Shown piece after piece: positions 5,396 through 5,463 of a DNA stretch of 5,463 bases; the stretch's first letter is position 1, and the number at the start of each line of letters is the position of its first letter. Below the pieces are notes generated by a model. The model saw only the letters and a list, made by a program, of their open reading frames with translations. It searched no databases and had not been told where the DNA came from. Both the position numbers and the translations under genes were made by a program. Source of the DNA: a bacterium (GTDB lineage Archaea > Nanobdellota > Nanobdellia > Pacearchaeales > GW2011-AR1). Where the stretch lies: assembly GCA_030588935.1 (NCBI GenBank), contig JAUUWR010000067.1:1-5463 (forward strand), read 5' to 3'.

Positions 5396-5463
5396 TTACA
5401 TCTCTTCCATAACTTCTATCCCTAAAAGATGAAGTGAGTTTTTTAAAGTTATTTTAAATGAAT
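5396..5463 (-). CDS. argS: Probable arginyl-tRNA synthetase, last 21 codons (rest outside window)
   Basis: On the minus strand a frame open to the window edge ends at TAA (5396-5398) and reads SFKITLKNSLHLLGIEVMEEM. The LKNxLxLLGIEVxExM ending is typical of ArgRS, whose DALR anticodon-binding helical bundle closes with a helix and a short LGI-x-x-x-E-x-M tail. ArgRS loads arginine onto tRNA-Arg in the cytoplasm. Only 21 residues are visible, so the call rests on this tail alone; another class Ia synthetase is the main alternative. The gene lies 31 bases upstream of mtaB on the same strand, so the two may share a transcript although mtaB seems to have its own TATA box. Confidence 0.65.
   Translation of the reverse strand, partial: SFKITLKNSLHLLGIEVMEEM

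Overview
The window looks like chromosome from a low-GC archaeon, most likely a small-genome DPANN lineage such as Pacearchaeota or Woesearchaeota. The reasons are the archaeal form of the MiaB-like tRNA methylthiotransferase, a TrmB-type regulator, strong A/T bias, TATA-like boxes about 25-26 bases upstream of two start codons (leaderless transcripts), and dense packing of short genes. The lineage is inferred from gene content and promoter style; no marker gene phylogeny was possible.

Layout. From base 1 to 1479 (+) lies the C-terminal half of isoleucyl-tRNA synthetase, cut by the window edge. It converges on a 107-codon unrecognised gene at 1498-1821 (-), which has its own TATA box. A gene-free stretch of about 430 bases (1822-2251) follows, holding divergent promoters, short repeats and a long bulged hairpin followed by a T run. 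From 2252 (+) a TrmB-family regulator and a TM2-domain membrane protein are separated by 3 bases and are probably one transcript. The rest is on the minus strand, reading from the right edge leftwards: the last 21 codons of a probable arginyl-tRNA synthetase (5463 to 5396), an archaeal MtaB/CDKAL1-type tRNA methylthiotransferase (5364 to 4012), and a small GT-A-like glycosyltransferase (4015 to 3299) whose start overlaps the methylthiotransferase stop by 4 bases.

How the genes fit together. Three genes serve translation: IleRS charges tRNA, ArgRS charges tRNA, and MtaB modifies A37 of tRNAs that read ANN codons. The glycosyltransferase is translationally linked to mtaB but has no obvious functional tie to it. 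The regulator and TM2 pair may form a small autoregulated unit.

Most notable observation. The mtaB gene carries what looks like a 57-base in-frame insertion (4696-4752). It is richer in G+C than its surroundings, contains a perfect 9-bp inverted repeat with a 4-base loop, and is flanked by a 4-base direct repeat. Removing it restores the expected YGLD-KGEQKLP protein context. This resembles a protein-coding palindromic element of the type known from Rickettsia, but here in an archaeon. Second in interest is a possible small RNA at about 2080-2157.
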